NCBI RefSeq assembly: GCF_964340395.1
Contig: NC_135568.1
Location: 16,231,776-16,295,775, forward strand
Direction of reading: 5' to 3'
DNA length: 64,000 nucleotides
From: Glandiceps talaboti
Lineage: Eukaryota; Hemichordata; Enteropneusta; Spengelidae
The position numbers and the translations under genes were made by a program. Of this stretch, positions 11,640-25,600 are shown piece by piece. The notes below the pieces were generated by a model. That model was not told where the DNA came from and ran no database searches. It worked only from the letters and a program-made list of their open reading frames with translations. Positions within the stretch are counted from its first letter, which is position 1; each line of letters begins with the position of its first letter.

Positions 11640-11930
11640 TTTAATACATGCACAGAGCAAATACCACACTGAACTTGCCATGTTGTACTTCATATGTCTG
11701 TTTATGAAGTTCTAGAAGTTGCTTACATGCAGAGCAAACACCACACTTAACTTGCCATAGCTGTACTTCATATGTCTGTTTATAAAGTCATAGTTGCTTA
11801 CATGTACAGAGAAAACACCACACTTAACTTGCCATGGCTGTACTTCAAATGTCTGTTTATGCAGTCATAGAAGTTGCTTACATGCATAGAGCAAACACCA
11901 CACTGAACTTGCCATAGCTGTACTTCTAAC
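11640..11930. repeat. About 78-bp tandem repeat, four copies
   Basis: Four copies of a unit containing 'agagcaaacaccacact', 'aacttgccat' and 'tgtacttcatatgtctgttt' run head to tail. No coding frame is conserved. Confidence 0.8.
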
Positions 11931-12574
11931 ACACAAATCAACATAAACGCAATTTTATGAAATGAGTTTATGTAAGTATTTATTTACAAAAAAAATGGTG
12001 TCTCACATGTAGCTAGTATGTAATGTGTTCATTATTACTTTTTCTGCAACTACATTTATTATACAAGTGAAAGTAACTACAACTTTTTCATTAATTTTTG
12101 TTAAAGCTGCACTAGCTGTAACCGGAGTATTATTTTTTCAATCAGATAACCAACAATATATTCACTGAAAATTGATAACCTACCAATAATTAGACATTGT
12201 ACATGTTAATTAGGGATTGATTCTATCAAGAAGTAATACAGAAACAGGTTGAAATTATGATCACATTGAGGGCGCTGTTTTTGGGGTATGGACCAAAAAT
12301 TCATTTGATTGGATTTATTGTACCATACAATGTATTATGTGTAGGGCTGCACAATTACAAATTTTATATATTTACCCATAGGTGTTTTAAGACTGTTCAG
12401 GGTGTACAATATTATGAGTAAATAATTATTTCTAACTGAACAGTTTTAAAAAAACGCCAGTTGCAACTAATACTGTAACAGCTTTTAACATTTACCAGTT
12501 GAAAAATACATCATACATTAGACTCAGTCTCAGTCTTTGCTAAATTGTCATCATTTTGCAGCTTATGAGTTCAC

Positions 12575-12992
12575 TTTAAAGGGGCACAAGCTGAGTTTAT
12601 AAGAATTCCACTCAAGTGAAAACACCTAATATAATAAAACCACATTCCAGTATAATGTTAATGTAAATGCATGTCTTCTATAACATTACAATTGTCTGCT
12701 GGCATTGTTAGAACAGTTGATTATATCATAGACCCTACACCAACATAGACCCTACAGTTGGTGTAGGGTCTATGATTACATTAAATACTACAGGAATTCA
12801 TGAACATTTTTTGACGCGTATCATAAATTATATCATCGGATTGTTTATTAGTTATATCTCAATACCAGGTTCAGGTTCAGTCAATTCCAAGTGGTGGTTA
12901 AGTATGCTTCAGTATGTACAATACTGTGAGTACCTTTTAAATATGCAATAAAAACTACACCTAAACATGTATAAACTCAGCTTGTGCCCATT
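12575..12992. mobile_element. MITE family B, copy 2
   Basis: It starts with 'aaaggggcacaagctgag' and ends with the reverse complement 'ctcagcttgtgcccat', matching the family B copy at 6823-7163. Inside it, 12727-12744 and 12757-12774 form a perfect 18-bp inverted repeat around a 12-bp loop that itself repeats part of the arm; this is absent from copy 1. Confidence 0.8.
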
Positions 12993-13083
12993 ACACTGCA
13001 GTTGACATGCAGCATTGAGTTCAACAAAGTCATTATGTATCTCATCTACTCACTGTATCATGGCCAGGACTCTAATACTATGA

Positions 13084-13256
13084 CAGAACCCCATGACACA
13101 CAAGTGCAAGTGTGGTGTACTCTGGTTTTTTGCATGAGTGCTTGCAATGTTCTCTGTGTCTGTACTTTCAAGAGCATAGCGAGTGACAGTGCAGCAGAAA
13201 ACACTGCAAATACCCCCAGAGTACCCACACTAGAACTCACATGCCATGGGGTTCTG
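13084..13256. mobile_element. MITE family C, copy 1
   Basis: The terminal inverted repeats are 'cagaaccccatg' and 'catggggttctg', about 173 bp apart. Two related copies lie at 32835-33009 and 33033-33200. Similarity to the 33-kb locus continues to the right ('ttattattac', 'gatttcatgt', 'tcatttgcat'), so the 173-bp unit may be part of a larger repeat. Confidence 0.8.
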
Positions 13257-13638
13257 TTATTATTACATTTTTATCTGAAATGGTAAAATTTCCATACAAA
13301 TCATACAACGTGATCAAGTGATTTCATGTGTACCTAGCTATTGCATCCTCATTTGCATATCATTTGCATGCAGGTGTGCAATAGTGTTTTCAGTATTGCA
13401 GTGGAGTGCAAATATGATTATTATGAATGCACACCAGTGCAAGTAATCTCTGGTACATATGTAATAATATGTGTTATCATTGACAGTACATTATAAACAT
13501 GAATTACAGAGACATCTATACATATATTATTATATTAACTACCTGACATACAATGATTACTCAAGTGACATTATATTCCTACGATAATTCTTTCTTACAA
13601 AAATTGCTCTTATATATTTTTGATTATACTAGACAAGT

Positions 13639-16600
13639 CTAAAAAAATTTAACACCTTCATTGCCATCGAATGATATAAGTTCAGCTTTTCTTTGTGCTT
13701 CTAATGTCTTTAATGATCTCTTCAGTAACATCATATCAAGACCATGGAATTCTGGAAAAGAAAAATAATGCATTATTAGCATGTATGCCTTGCCACACTT
13801 CACTATCATTCGGTATCCACATTTGCACTCCTGAATCTGAGCCTAGCTACAGTTTGACAGAATACATGTATGCATTCCAAATCTGAGCCTAGCTATAGTT
13901 TGACAGAATACATGTATGCATGCCAAATCTGAGCCAAGCTACACTTTGACAGAATACATGTATACATGCCAAATCTGAGCCAAGCTACACTTTGACAGAA
14001 TCTGTATATACATTCCTAATCTGAGCCTAGCTACACTTTGACAGAATACATGTAGGCATTACAGTCTGGAAACTGGTCACGCATGTGTAGCAAATATACA
14101 AATTCAAACCGCATGGTGGATCGTTGCCGTAGCACAAAACATAATTTGCTGTATCTAACGTTTACACTAGTCTCAAAAACGTTATGTGAATTACTGTGAA
14201 TTACAATAATGCCTGAGAGAGATAAAGCATGCCATCTGATTGGTATATTGGTACTACATGCAGCACGAAAACTCCTCGAAGCCATATTATGCGACCACGT
14301 TTCACAATCTACGGTAAGAACCACTGGGTTGGGTACATCCTCACTTTTTTTCGACATATATTTTCGCCGTGTCAGTATCGTTACCAAATGTTGACACATA
14401 CCTAAAGGCAGGTAGCAAGATTTTGCTCCAATAACTGCAGATCCAATGAATTAGATTGCATTTGAAACAAAATGTTTTACATCATTCCTCAGTAAATACA
14501 ATGTAGTAACATTCAGATTATAATAAATGTATTGAAATGATATCAAACAGGTAAGACTACTAATTCATGTTAGGATGTACACTGTAGTGGTGGGTATGCA
14601 TGTACATTTGTATATACCATTATGATATGTATGTGTGCATGTATATGTATTTGTACATTGACATTAAATGTTACCTATGTACATGTGCTTAAAATAAAAG
14701 TCTTGTTGTTCTCCAAATGTACCATCTGTTGAATAAAAATTATCAATTTATTTAATTTATATAAATACAATACAGTGTATAAAATATTTACAGTACATCA
14801 AAATTACAAATATCTAAATTGTACCTGGTGTAGCTGGTTTTCATGTGAAGAGCTGTAGTATCTATGTACAACTGATTAAAGTTACAGACACTGTATATGT
14901 TTATAATGTAGATATATATTTATGATTGGACTACATGTAAAAATCACACTCTCACCATAAGTATACATTTTGTGTAATTCAATATTTCACTATAGTTAAC
15001 GAGCCATAATGCTGATTATCACTCAGTGACACCTACAAAACAATGGACAATTCCTCAATATGAGACGTACTAACTGACAAAACTAAAGAGCCATAGCGAT
15101 TATGGTTGTCTCTTGAAGAGCTGGAATGAGAATGTGTATCTACAAAAATTATTCTATTATTTGCAAACATAAATAAATATGAACGACCATTTCGTATGTA
15201 TATGAGTGCAGTGTTGTTTGTGTGTGTGAGTTGGATGAGGTAATATAGAAGGTGTGATTGGTTTGTTTGGGAAGAATTGACCTTTAGATAGACAGGGCCT
15301 ACTTCTTGACCAATGTCCCTCACATGTAGCAAAGGACTTAGAAATGTAACTGCATCGTGGACACCAAAGTTGAGATGTCCAGTACATGTATGTGATGAAT
15401 GCATTTGTGTTATGTAATCATCATTTATTGCATTACCATTCAGTTTGCAGTGTATTAACATCTGAAGAAATGCTGGACTGAGAGATTGCTCAGGAATGTG
15501 GGATGAAGAATGCCTGATTTGTGAGATAAAGTTTGATGAGAAGAGAATGGCAATCAGTGTACATGCATTACTCCCTGTCAGTGTAGGGTTATACAGTTAG
15601 ACTGGCAGAGATCCAAAGGGAGTGTCCATATATGTACATGTTTGTGAGAAGAAGGAATGGTATGTGATTCTGCATGCATTGTACGTACTCTTTTTTTCAT
15701 TGACTATGGACCTGTTTGTGAATGGTTGTCACCTGTGTGTAGTGGGTTGACCTCTCTGTGTTGTGGGTTGACCTCTCTGTGTGAGATGGGTTGACCTCTG
15801 TGTATGGTGGGTTGACCTCTCTGTGTGAGATGGGTTGACCTCTGTGTATGGTGGGTTGACACATCTGTGTTGTGGGTTGAACTCTCTGTGTTGTGGGTTG
15901 TCCCGTGTGTGTGGTGGGTTGACCTCTCTGTGTGAGATGGGTTGACCTCTGTGTATGGTGGGTTGACACATCTGTGTTGTGGGTTGAACTCTCTGTGTTG
16001 TGGGTTGTCCCGTGTGTGTGGTGGGTTGACCTCTCTGTGTGAGATGGGTTGACCTCTGTGTATGGTGGGTTGACCTCTCTGTGTTGTGGGTTGAACTCTC
16101 TGTGTTGTGGGTTGTCCCGTGTGTGTGGTGGGTTGACCTCTCTGTGTTGTGGGTTGACCTCTCTGTGTGAGATGGGTTGACCTCTGTGTATGGTGGGTTG
16201 ACCTCTCTGTGTTGTGGGTTGACCTCTCTGTGTTGTGGGTTGTCCCCTGTGTGTGGTGGGTTGATCTTTATGTGTGGTGGGTTGTCCCCTGTGTGTGGTG
16301 GGTTGATCTCTCTGTGTGGTGCTTTGTCTTTATTTTGTGTTTCTGTGTGCTGGACATGTGATTGTTGGATGTCTCTGTGACAGCTAGCCTGTAGTGTTCA
16401 TTTCCTTTTCTATGTTAGCTTCTATAATGTTTGCATATGTTGGCATGACTATTGGAGAGTAGTTCTTAATGTCATTTTGTATTTGTGAATGTGCACGACT
16501 GATAGTAGTTACTGTCTGCTGTATTTGTGAATGTGCACAACTGATAGTAGTTACTGTCTGCTGTATTTGTGAATGTGCACGACTGATAGTAGTTACTGTC

Positions 16601-19600
16601 TGCTGTATTTGTGAATGTGCACAACTGATAGAAGTTACTGTCTGCTGTATTTGTGAATGTGCACGACTGATAGTAGTTACTGTCTGCTGTATTTGTGAAT
16701 GTACACGACTGATAGAAGTTACTGTCTGCTGTATTTGTGAATGTGCACGACTGATAGAAGTTACTGTCTGCTGTATTTGTGAATGTGCACGACTGATAGT
16801 AGTTACTGTCTGCTGTATTTGTGAATGTACACGACTGATAGAAGTTACTGTCTGCTGTATTTGTGAATGTGCACGACTGATAGTAGTTACTGTCTGCTGT
16901 ATTTGTGAATGTACACGACTGATAGTAGTTACTGTCTGCTGTATTTGTGAATGTGCAAGACTGATAGTAGTTACTGTCTGCTGTATTTGTGAATGTGCAC
17001 GACTGATAGTAGTTACTGTCTGCTGTATCTGTGAATGTGCACGACTGTTAGTAGTTACTGTCTGCTGTATTTGTGAATGTGCACGACTGATAGAAGTTAC
17101 TGTCTGCTGTATTTGTGAATGTACACGACTGATAGTAGTTACTGTCTGCTGTATTTGTGAATGTACACGACTGATAGTAGTTACTGTCTGCTGTATCTGT
17201 GAATGTGCACGACTGTTAGTAGTTACTGTCTGCTGTATTTGTGAATGTGCACGACTGATAGTAGTTACTGTCTGCTGTATTTGTGAATGTACACGACTGA
17301 TAGTAGTTACTGTCTGCTGTATTTGTGAATGTGCACGACTGATAGTAGTTACTGTCAGCTGTGTTTGTGAATATGCATGACTGATAGTAGTTACTGTCTA
17401 CTGTATTTGTAGGTCGTACATTGTCATCAGCAACACTGTCAGAACCTTGGCTTATGCCATCATGAGGAACATCTGGATCTTCATTTGATTGTCCTATTAT
17501 TGTCTTATTCAATTGCCAATACTTCAACTTCTTGAAGAAGGAGTGGAGTACACGTTACGCAACCATTTCCTTGTACATAAGTATTAAAACAGACTTGATG
17601 ATAAGAATGCCCACATGGAAGAAGTACTATCTCTGCTTATGAGGATGTGTTTGGTTGCTGACTTCATAGTCACACCTGAAAGGCAGTTTGAGAAATAACA
17701 TAATTACCATAAGTTAAAAAGTACCGACAAATGTACTATTGCACTAAATGTATGTGCAGATTCAAAGTTGAATTATTCAGAACTAAACCATAGAAAGTCA
17801 AATTGATATACAGGATAAACATTTGTGCATGATTTTATGTACCATGTCAGATAAGCTATCAAGATACAATTTTTTTTAGCAATGTTCATTTCTCTGTGAA
17901 ATTGTAAAAGAGAATTTTAAAGGTCAGAATAAGTAATCACATGTTAATTCTAACTTACTGTAAACTCTGATTTGGTTCACTGTCAGGTTGTTTGGAGAGG
18001 AAATTGTAGCCCAATGGAAGATACCTGTTGTCGATGATGTGTGTTTAGGCTGTCGTAGTCGTGGTGATCACACTGTGAATATACTCTGTAAATGCAAAAG
18101 GTAAACAAGTCAGTACTACCAATAATGCACCTAATTTAGCAAAAATAGGGCATAATATTAGAAGTTGTTTCTATGTAATATCATTGGGAGTAGGGAGTTG
18201 TTGTTATACTCTGGATCGTATAGCTATCAAATGTTATTAAACAGTAAGTAACACAGGGAGGGATGTCAAATCTCACAGCATACAGCAAAGACTTGCACAA
18301 CAGCTTTTCACTGAAAGGAGACTTGATTTGTTTTTCCACCTGAACTCAAAATCCAAACTAATATTTCACTTGAAAACATAAATAATTAAAACTAGTAAGG
18401 TTCTCTAACACCTCCCGAGATAATTGACATGCTACTCATTGGATAATCGTCCATCACATGATTACTCTTAAGCACTATGATTGGACCCATACATTAAATT
18501 ATGTAAATCTGCCATACATGTAGTTAATATATTATATCACTAGACATTAAGTATGTTTGTCAAGACATACCCCAGTGACATCGCCACACCAAGGTGTAAT
18601 TCACATTTAAATATTAGCTTTTTAAACATCCAATTAGACTTCTTATATTAGGGTCAAACATACTAGTAGCCATATTGATGACACTTGAAGCTTTGTTAGT
18701 CCGGTCTGGTAGTCTCGGTGTTCTTATGACTGTATAATCATCGATTATCAACATTCCAATTTTTTCCTTCTGTCAATGTAAAAGATCAAAAAAATGTTTT
18801 GTTGATTATATTTCTTTAAATAGGAACAAAGATAATGCTGACTTTACTATGGCTGCCTTTTTAGGTTTTGTATGACCTCTCAAAAAGACAGCTATAAACT
18901 GGACAAGTGTGGCTCAAAAGAGGCCTCAGTGTAGCAATTGGTCCGCTTTTGTAACTACAAATATACTCACTACCCCTTGTAACTTGTGACCTAAACACAA
19001 GAAATATCAGAAAGTTGTTGAATATCAATCAAGAATTGTACTAACATGACTTCTTTTTTTTAAATATAGGTAGAAAGTGTAAAGAAGATGTTGAAGTCCT
19101 ACAGTTACCTGAAATAGCAAAGTGTATGCAACAACGAAGATGTCCGCTGGTGTTGTAAAACCTCCCTGGACACACTGTGTTGCTTTTTTGTAGAGATGGA
19201 CTTCTGTATTGTATGATACAGTCCTGGCGCATGTTGCTCTGAAAATGACAACATACGCTTGTAGTCCATCAAAGGTGTTGGATTCTCTTGAACTTTGAGG
19301 GACTGTTGAAGTTTGTCAACAAGGCTTGGGAAATCTGCAAAATACCCAAAAAGAGAGAATAATAAATTGACCACATCAATTTAATATACTCTGTTCATGG
19401 ACATTGACTAGCTACCTGACAGATGAAAGATTATACAGTTTGGCCACTAGGGGTGCTATTACAGATTTTTTCAAAATTCAAGTAGTTGCAGTGTGACATG
19501 TTTGAACTTGTCCTGTATCACCACCATCTCACTGTAAAACACAATAGTATTCTAGGCAAGATATTTTTTGTACATTTGATGTTATTTTTACAAACTGTTC

Positions 19601-22600
19601 TATCTTCTTTCGCTGATAAGTAGTTGATCTGACAATGTCTGCCATGATATAGAAAATTAGAATGTAAAAAAAAAATATATAAATATATATATAAGTTTTT
19701 ATTTTACAAGATTTTGCATTTATTATTTAGAATGTTTACATTAATGATGTATGCATGGAGTCTGAGTGTTGATATATTTCAACAGAAATTGCTACCTCGC
19801 ACTGTTACATCCTCACCTTGCAAAGTTATTTCATCTGGAGAGTTTGTTTCTCCAGAGTCTCTTGGTAGATGATCATCATCGTTGTCGTCAATAGAATTAA
19901 CTGTCGCCTAGAAAGATATCACGGTAAAATTGTAACATTCAGTGTATCTTGTGAACAATTTTGAAAGGTGCATATTGTTTTCAAAAAATGGAGAAATATT
20001 ACTTGAACGTTCTGACATGATAAATTACTTCTTAAAAATTAAATTTAGCATTTTTAATATTCAAGTTGATAAAGGTATAATTATTTTACTTGAATAATAT
20101 ATTTGTATTTTTATTCATTTATTTATTTATTTAATCATTTATTTATTTATATTTATAAATTGGTGTTCATAAATTTGTTCAGTTGAATCTTGACTTGTGT
20201 GCACTGTGTAACTTGTAAAATCAGATATTATTATCAGACTTACCTTTCGTTTCTGAGGAGGAACAAAAAGTGGATGGTGTAGAAATAGAGATTCCAAGCT
20301 GTCTACCATCTTTCTACATTTTCTGCAAATTTGCTTACCACCTATCTCAGGATGACAAAGCTCTTAAAAAAATGTCAACAAACGTGTTGGATGTGGTTGA
20401 AGTGACCCGGAGTGTAGCCTTGGTGATGGACAGACACACTTTGACTTTCTTCGTAATAAATCGTAGTGATGTCTACAAAGAAAAGTATTTCTCCCACCTC
20501 CAACAGCCAATGACATTGATTTACCAGCTCTAATAAATTTGTCTGGATTTTCAATGGAGCAATCAACTTTTGACCGTGTTTTTGACCACAAACTGCAAAC
20601 ACGATGTCATTTTTTTCAGTCTTCCCGCCAGGTTGACAATATCTGACTTCCCACGCCTATGTCATGTATATATGTAGTGGTACATTAGTAGTACACTATT
20701 TCCAACTACTAATGTTTTACAATGACTATATTTTATTGCTATTAGAGTGCTCTGTTTTGAAGTCTACAATGACATAGTTGATCTTGAATGTTCATTTCCG
20801 TTACTTTACGCATTAATTTGGAACAGTCAATATTCCAATCACACCAATCGCTTCCTCTTCCGTAGAATTTGCAACCTGAGATGTGCGCATGCGTGACCAA
20901 TGTCCAGACTGTACTGAGGCCATGTATACATTCCAAGTCTGAGCCTAGCTACACTTTGACAGAATCCATGTACACACTTCTAATCAGAGCCTAGCTACAC
21001 TGACAATCTACGTATGCATTTCTAATCTGAGCCTTGCCACATGTTGACAGAATCCATGTATGCATTCCAAATCTGAGGCTAGCTACACTTTGACAGAATA
21101 CATGTATGCATTCTTAATCTGAGCCTAGCTACACTGTGACTTAATCCATGATGTATGCATTCTTAATCGGCGCCTAGCCACACTGATAGAATCCATGTAT
21201 GCATTCCTAATCTGAGGCTAGCTACACTTTGACAGAATCCATGTATGCATTCTTAATCTGAGCCTAGCTACACTGTGACTTAATCCATGATGTATGCATT
21301 CTTAATCGGAGCCTAGCCACACTGATAGAATCCATGTATGCATTCCTAATCTCAGCCTGAAAGCTAAATTACCAATTTTACATAAAGGTCTTATCTAAGC
21401 TTTTCCCTTCTTACACAAATTCCCAGTATACATTTACAATGCCAACCTTGTCCTAGCTAACTGAGATTACTTGAACATTGTTTACCGTGTGTATAGGGGC
21501 ACCTTTGACAAAGTAACATATACATATAGTTACTTTGGAACAAATAAATTGGAAATGAATACAATGTTTTTGATCCATCTACATTGTATTACCTCAGATC
21601 TGAAAGACAATCTCGATATCGAGGCAAAGATTCATACTTTTTATACCAGAGGGAATTGAATAATCCATGATTTCAAGTTTGCGTCTTTTCCTGTTAAATG
21701 TCACTTATTTTCTTTCTGTTTTCTGTGATTGTCATATTGTTCGTATCTGTAGAGTAACTTTTTGGTAACTGCTGGGAAATCTTATTCTCAGGTTTTTAGA
21801 AAGTTATCACAATATCAGGTTTAATGTTTGTCACTATGTCTATTCGTACTTTTAATGAAGTTTAGAGGAAAAAGACTGTCAGTTTTTTAGTCAGACTGTA
21901 TTTATCGTGTAATCCTATCATTTCAATTGTTGTGTCAAATATGATTTTGTCTCAGAGTATGCTGTGGAATACTTGGTGTAAGAGGATTTTTTAAGCTCCT
22001 CGTTTGTATATATTTTTTTTGTTTCCCTACTTTTATTTAATTCTGTATATGGATATTTTTTGTCTGAAATAAACTTAAATAAATAAATAATAATAAGCAA
22101 CCTTGATTAGAGCAATACATTGGACAGACGGATCTAATCATGACATTTGTTTCCAATTTACCGTTCCAAAGTAACTGGAGTTTACTGTCCTATTGATTCT
22201 TGAAGGTATAAACATTGTATTTGCCAGAAACTGTAGTACAAGAGACACATACCATTCCAAAAATCTGTTATAAAATGAACTCAATATATTGACATACCTT
22301 CTTTGCTAGTGTCATCTCCACTTACTAATTCATATAGTGTACAAACTGTATTTAATAAACCATTTGTTGATGCCTGCAATTAATTATTAAGAATTTATTA
22401 CCAAATTGTCTACAATTACATAACACTTTTGCAGAGTGTAATAGTTAAATAATAACACATGATAGCAAGGGCAATATCATGATTTATTGCCTACCTGAGG
22501 GATGGTGGTCATGATTGTAATATTGATGTCCGAGCTGAAGGTGAGGGTATCATCATTATTACGGTCATGACCACTACACTGAGGATGGGTAATGAATCGT

Positions 22601-25600
22601 GATATTGGCGGTGGAATCGTGTGTTATTTATTTTATTACACCGAACAAAATCTGTGTCAAAGTTGGGTTGTCAAATATGAGCTGTGTTACCACTGAAAAT
22701 ATTACCATTTCAGAAAAGTGGATGCAATCAAGCAGTTGAAACAGTTTTGAAAGATTGATAAGCTTAGTACAGCACTTGCCTTATGAATTTTACTGTTCGT
22801 TTGTTGCAGCTGTCGATTATTTTGTGTGTTAGTTACTTTCCATAGGCTAGCTAAACATGGGGTTGTACTTGTGAATGAGCACTTATTATGCATAGAGTGT
22901 ACGCGAAGACATTCAATTTGATGTCAAAGGGCAACATTACAGCACGCGACAGGGCAACATCAAAACATACCTGGCAACAACAGCATTTTTTAGAATGTCA
23001 CGTGTTCCTGTTGTAGCCAATGACAGCATCTCACTCGAAATACAGTATACACTCGACAGTGTTGAATCACCTGTTGGTAAATGTGTAACTGTACACATAT
23101 AACGGTACAACAAATCCAAAAAATAGTGCCAATGGCGTTGTAGCAATGTCTCCACCAAATACCAAGGCAATCGGTCTGGCACTTTTTGAGTTTAAGTTGC
23201 CCACGAAAACACACACACACACACACACACAGATGGACAGACACTGCACCATGCCTATAGCACTATTGAACCTTATCAGTTCATTTTTGGGTCCACACTC
23301 TAAAATCAGCATCCCGTTGCAATCACAATTGCAACCACTTCTTGCAGATAAAACTGATTTCTAACCAACATGTACAATGTCTAAGTAAGTGTATAGTATT
23401 GCCCTTACTGACAAGACATGTGTTATTACTTAAACAATAAATTCTATTCCTACCCATTGATAAAGTAGTGATCCCCATTCCTCGGGTGTTCTCCACATTA
23501 TCAGACATCTTCGTCTACTTTTATCGGCCCATTCAAGGTTACCTGTGAGGAAAAGCAATGAAATGAATTCATACAACAATACAGCTAAATACATACACAT
23601 GACATACAATACACAAAATATATTTTCTTAGGGACGATCACAGTGCCACACAAGCTTAATAAGAAATTTTGTTCATGGGGGGGGGGTCTGGCATCAATGC
23701 AATAGCTAAACTTCATTCACTTCTAACCACATTTTGAAAAGTTCACTTCTGATGTGATATACAGTGCTGGGTTTCTGGTAGTATTTTAATGTGTTTACAA
23801 TCTTAGTGGTAATAGTGACTGCTACAATTTTCACCATGGTTTACATCATATATATATATAAATGTGTTGATATTGCACTTGTGAACCTTTGTTTAGGGGG
23901 AGGGGATTTTGTCCTATAAATGAATCAGATTGGAAACAACAAAGAACACACTGTTACCTTTCTTTCTAAGTTCTTCCAATACAATATGCACTGCATCTAC
24001 TGGTAGTTTTCCTGGAGATTAGATTTAAGGAAAGGGACAACTATAGACAAAAGTGTCACCAATAACACCTGATGTTTTCTGAAGAAACATACAACTACTA
24101 ACATCAGGCCGTGGACAAACAGAATATGTTAAAAAAAGGGAAAATAAACAAATGAATTGGATTAATAACTATTGTCACAGCATGTTGGAACAGAAGAGAC
24201 ATGGTTACATGGTTTGATAAGAACAGTTTTATGGCCTAATGCCAGGGGAACTGGCAATTTGTTTGTGAATTTGAACTATTATTTAAAGTGGCCATAAATC
24301 TGTTCTTATCAAATAATGGAATGTAATACAAGTCTCTGTACTTCCAACATGCTGCGCGAAGTGTTATTAACCCAATCCATTTGTTTACTTTCCCTGTTTG
24401 TAACAGGTTCCATTCATCCACGGTCTGACGTCAGTAATTGTATCATAAATATCTACTAGAGTTTAACAAGACTCTTCCCAAACCTCCCCATCATCGTATT
24501 ACTATGATTAATTCAGAAACACTGCACACTGCAATACCATACATCTAAATGGAGTCATAACAGTCCAATGGTTACAGTGGATGGCTTGGAATCCGTAGGT
24601 TGCAGGTTCAAGCCTCAATGCTGCAAATTTGTTTCTGAATGAACCATGACTGTGCCACAGTCAACCCAGCTGTATAATTGGGGATCTTGTAGGATAGATG
24701 TTGCAATGGGAAATCAGTAATCTTACAGTTGTATGAGTTTTACAGTTACGAAGGCTTTAATGGGCTACATGTGCTCTCCATAGAATTGTGGAAATAAAAA
24801 AGGCCATTGTGTTGCCACTTAAAAATACAATGTAGGTCCATGCCAAGGGTCAGTGTGCCCTCTAGCCAATTTCATGAGCCACTGATGAGGACAATTTCTA
24901 GTGACACACCAAAATTTGGCGTTCTCATATGTCTTACTATGTGGTGACTCACAAGAAATGTCAGTTTTTATCATTTTGACTCAGAACAACAAAATTTGGC
25001 TATAACTAGAGGGAACACTGCCAAGGGTATACTGTAGTAATAATAATAATAATTAAGTGCTTTGATCACAGTGAGGGAAAGTGCTATATAAAAATTAACA
25101 TTATTATTCTGAAATTGACTACCATGCATATCTGACTAATGAAAGTATGACTCTTATTAACACTTTACATAATGAATCATTTCATTGACTAGATTTGATG
25201 AAATACCACCAAACAGACAACGATATTTTGAAGGATACTGTCAATTTGAGTGTTGTGGAAGAGTGGACTGGACTGTGCTTCTGTTACATCTAGACTAAAT
25301 ATTTTCTTGTGCTTGTGATAGGAAAGTACAAGACTACACCATGCTTGAAGCTGCTTCTGCCGAGTCTCTAAGTTTGGCTGAAGTCTGGAAAAAAATAGAC
25401 AGTATATAGTGAATTATAAGATACATTATCATGTATATCAGCAGAGTTACACTGCATCAATAATTTACAAGTTGTCCTGATGTCCTGATGTATGTTTACA
25501 TTACTTAGTAGAAGCATTATTTGTAATATTATTTAAAATATTCAAATATTATCTAACCAACACAGACAAGATTACATGTCCCCTTAGTCCTGTTGTAGAC

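Noticed and set aside
15697-15971. Thr/Gln/Pro-rich minus-strand ORFs as mucin-like protein
   Set aside because: They derive from the roughly 20-bp minisatellite and change frame with unit variants.
16469-17380. 303-codon Cys-rich repeat ORF on the plus strand as a gene
   Set aside because: It is entirely a 42-bp minisatellite that stays open because 42 is a multiple of three. It has no non-repeat coding flank and sits just past the stop of a minus-strand exon.
17216-17527. 103-codon minus ORF beginning MKYWQLNKTIIGQ as coding
   Set aside because: It overlaps the end of the RING-like exon in another frame and then enters the 42-bp repeat, where a repeat variant creates a stop.
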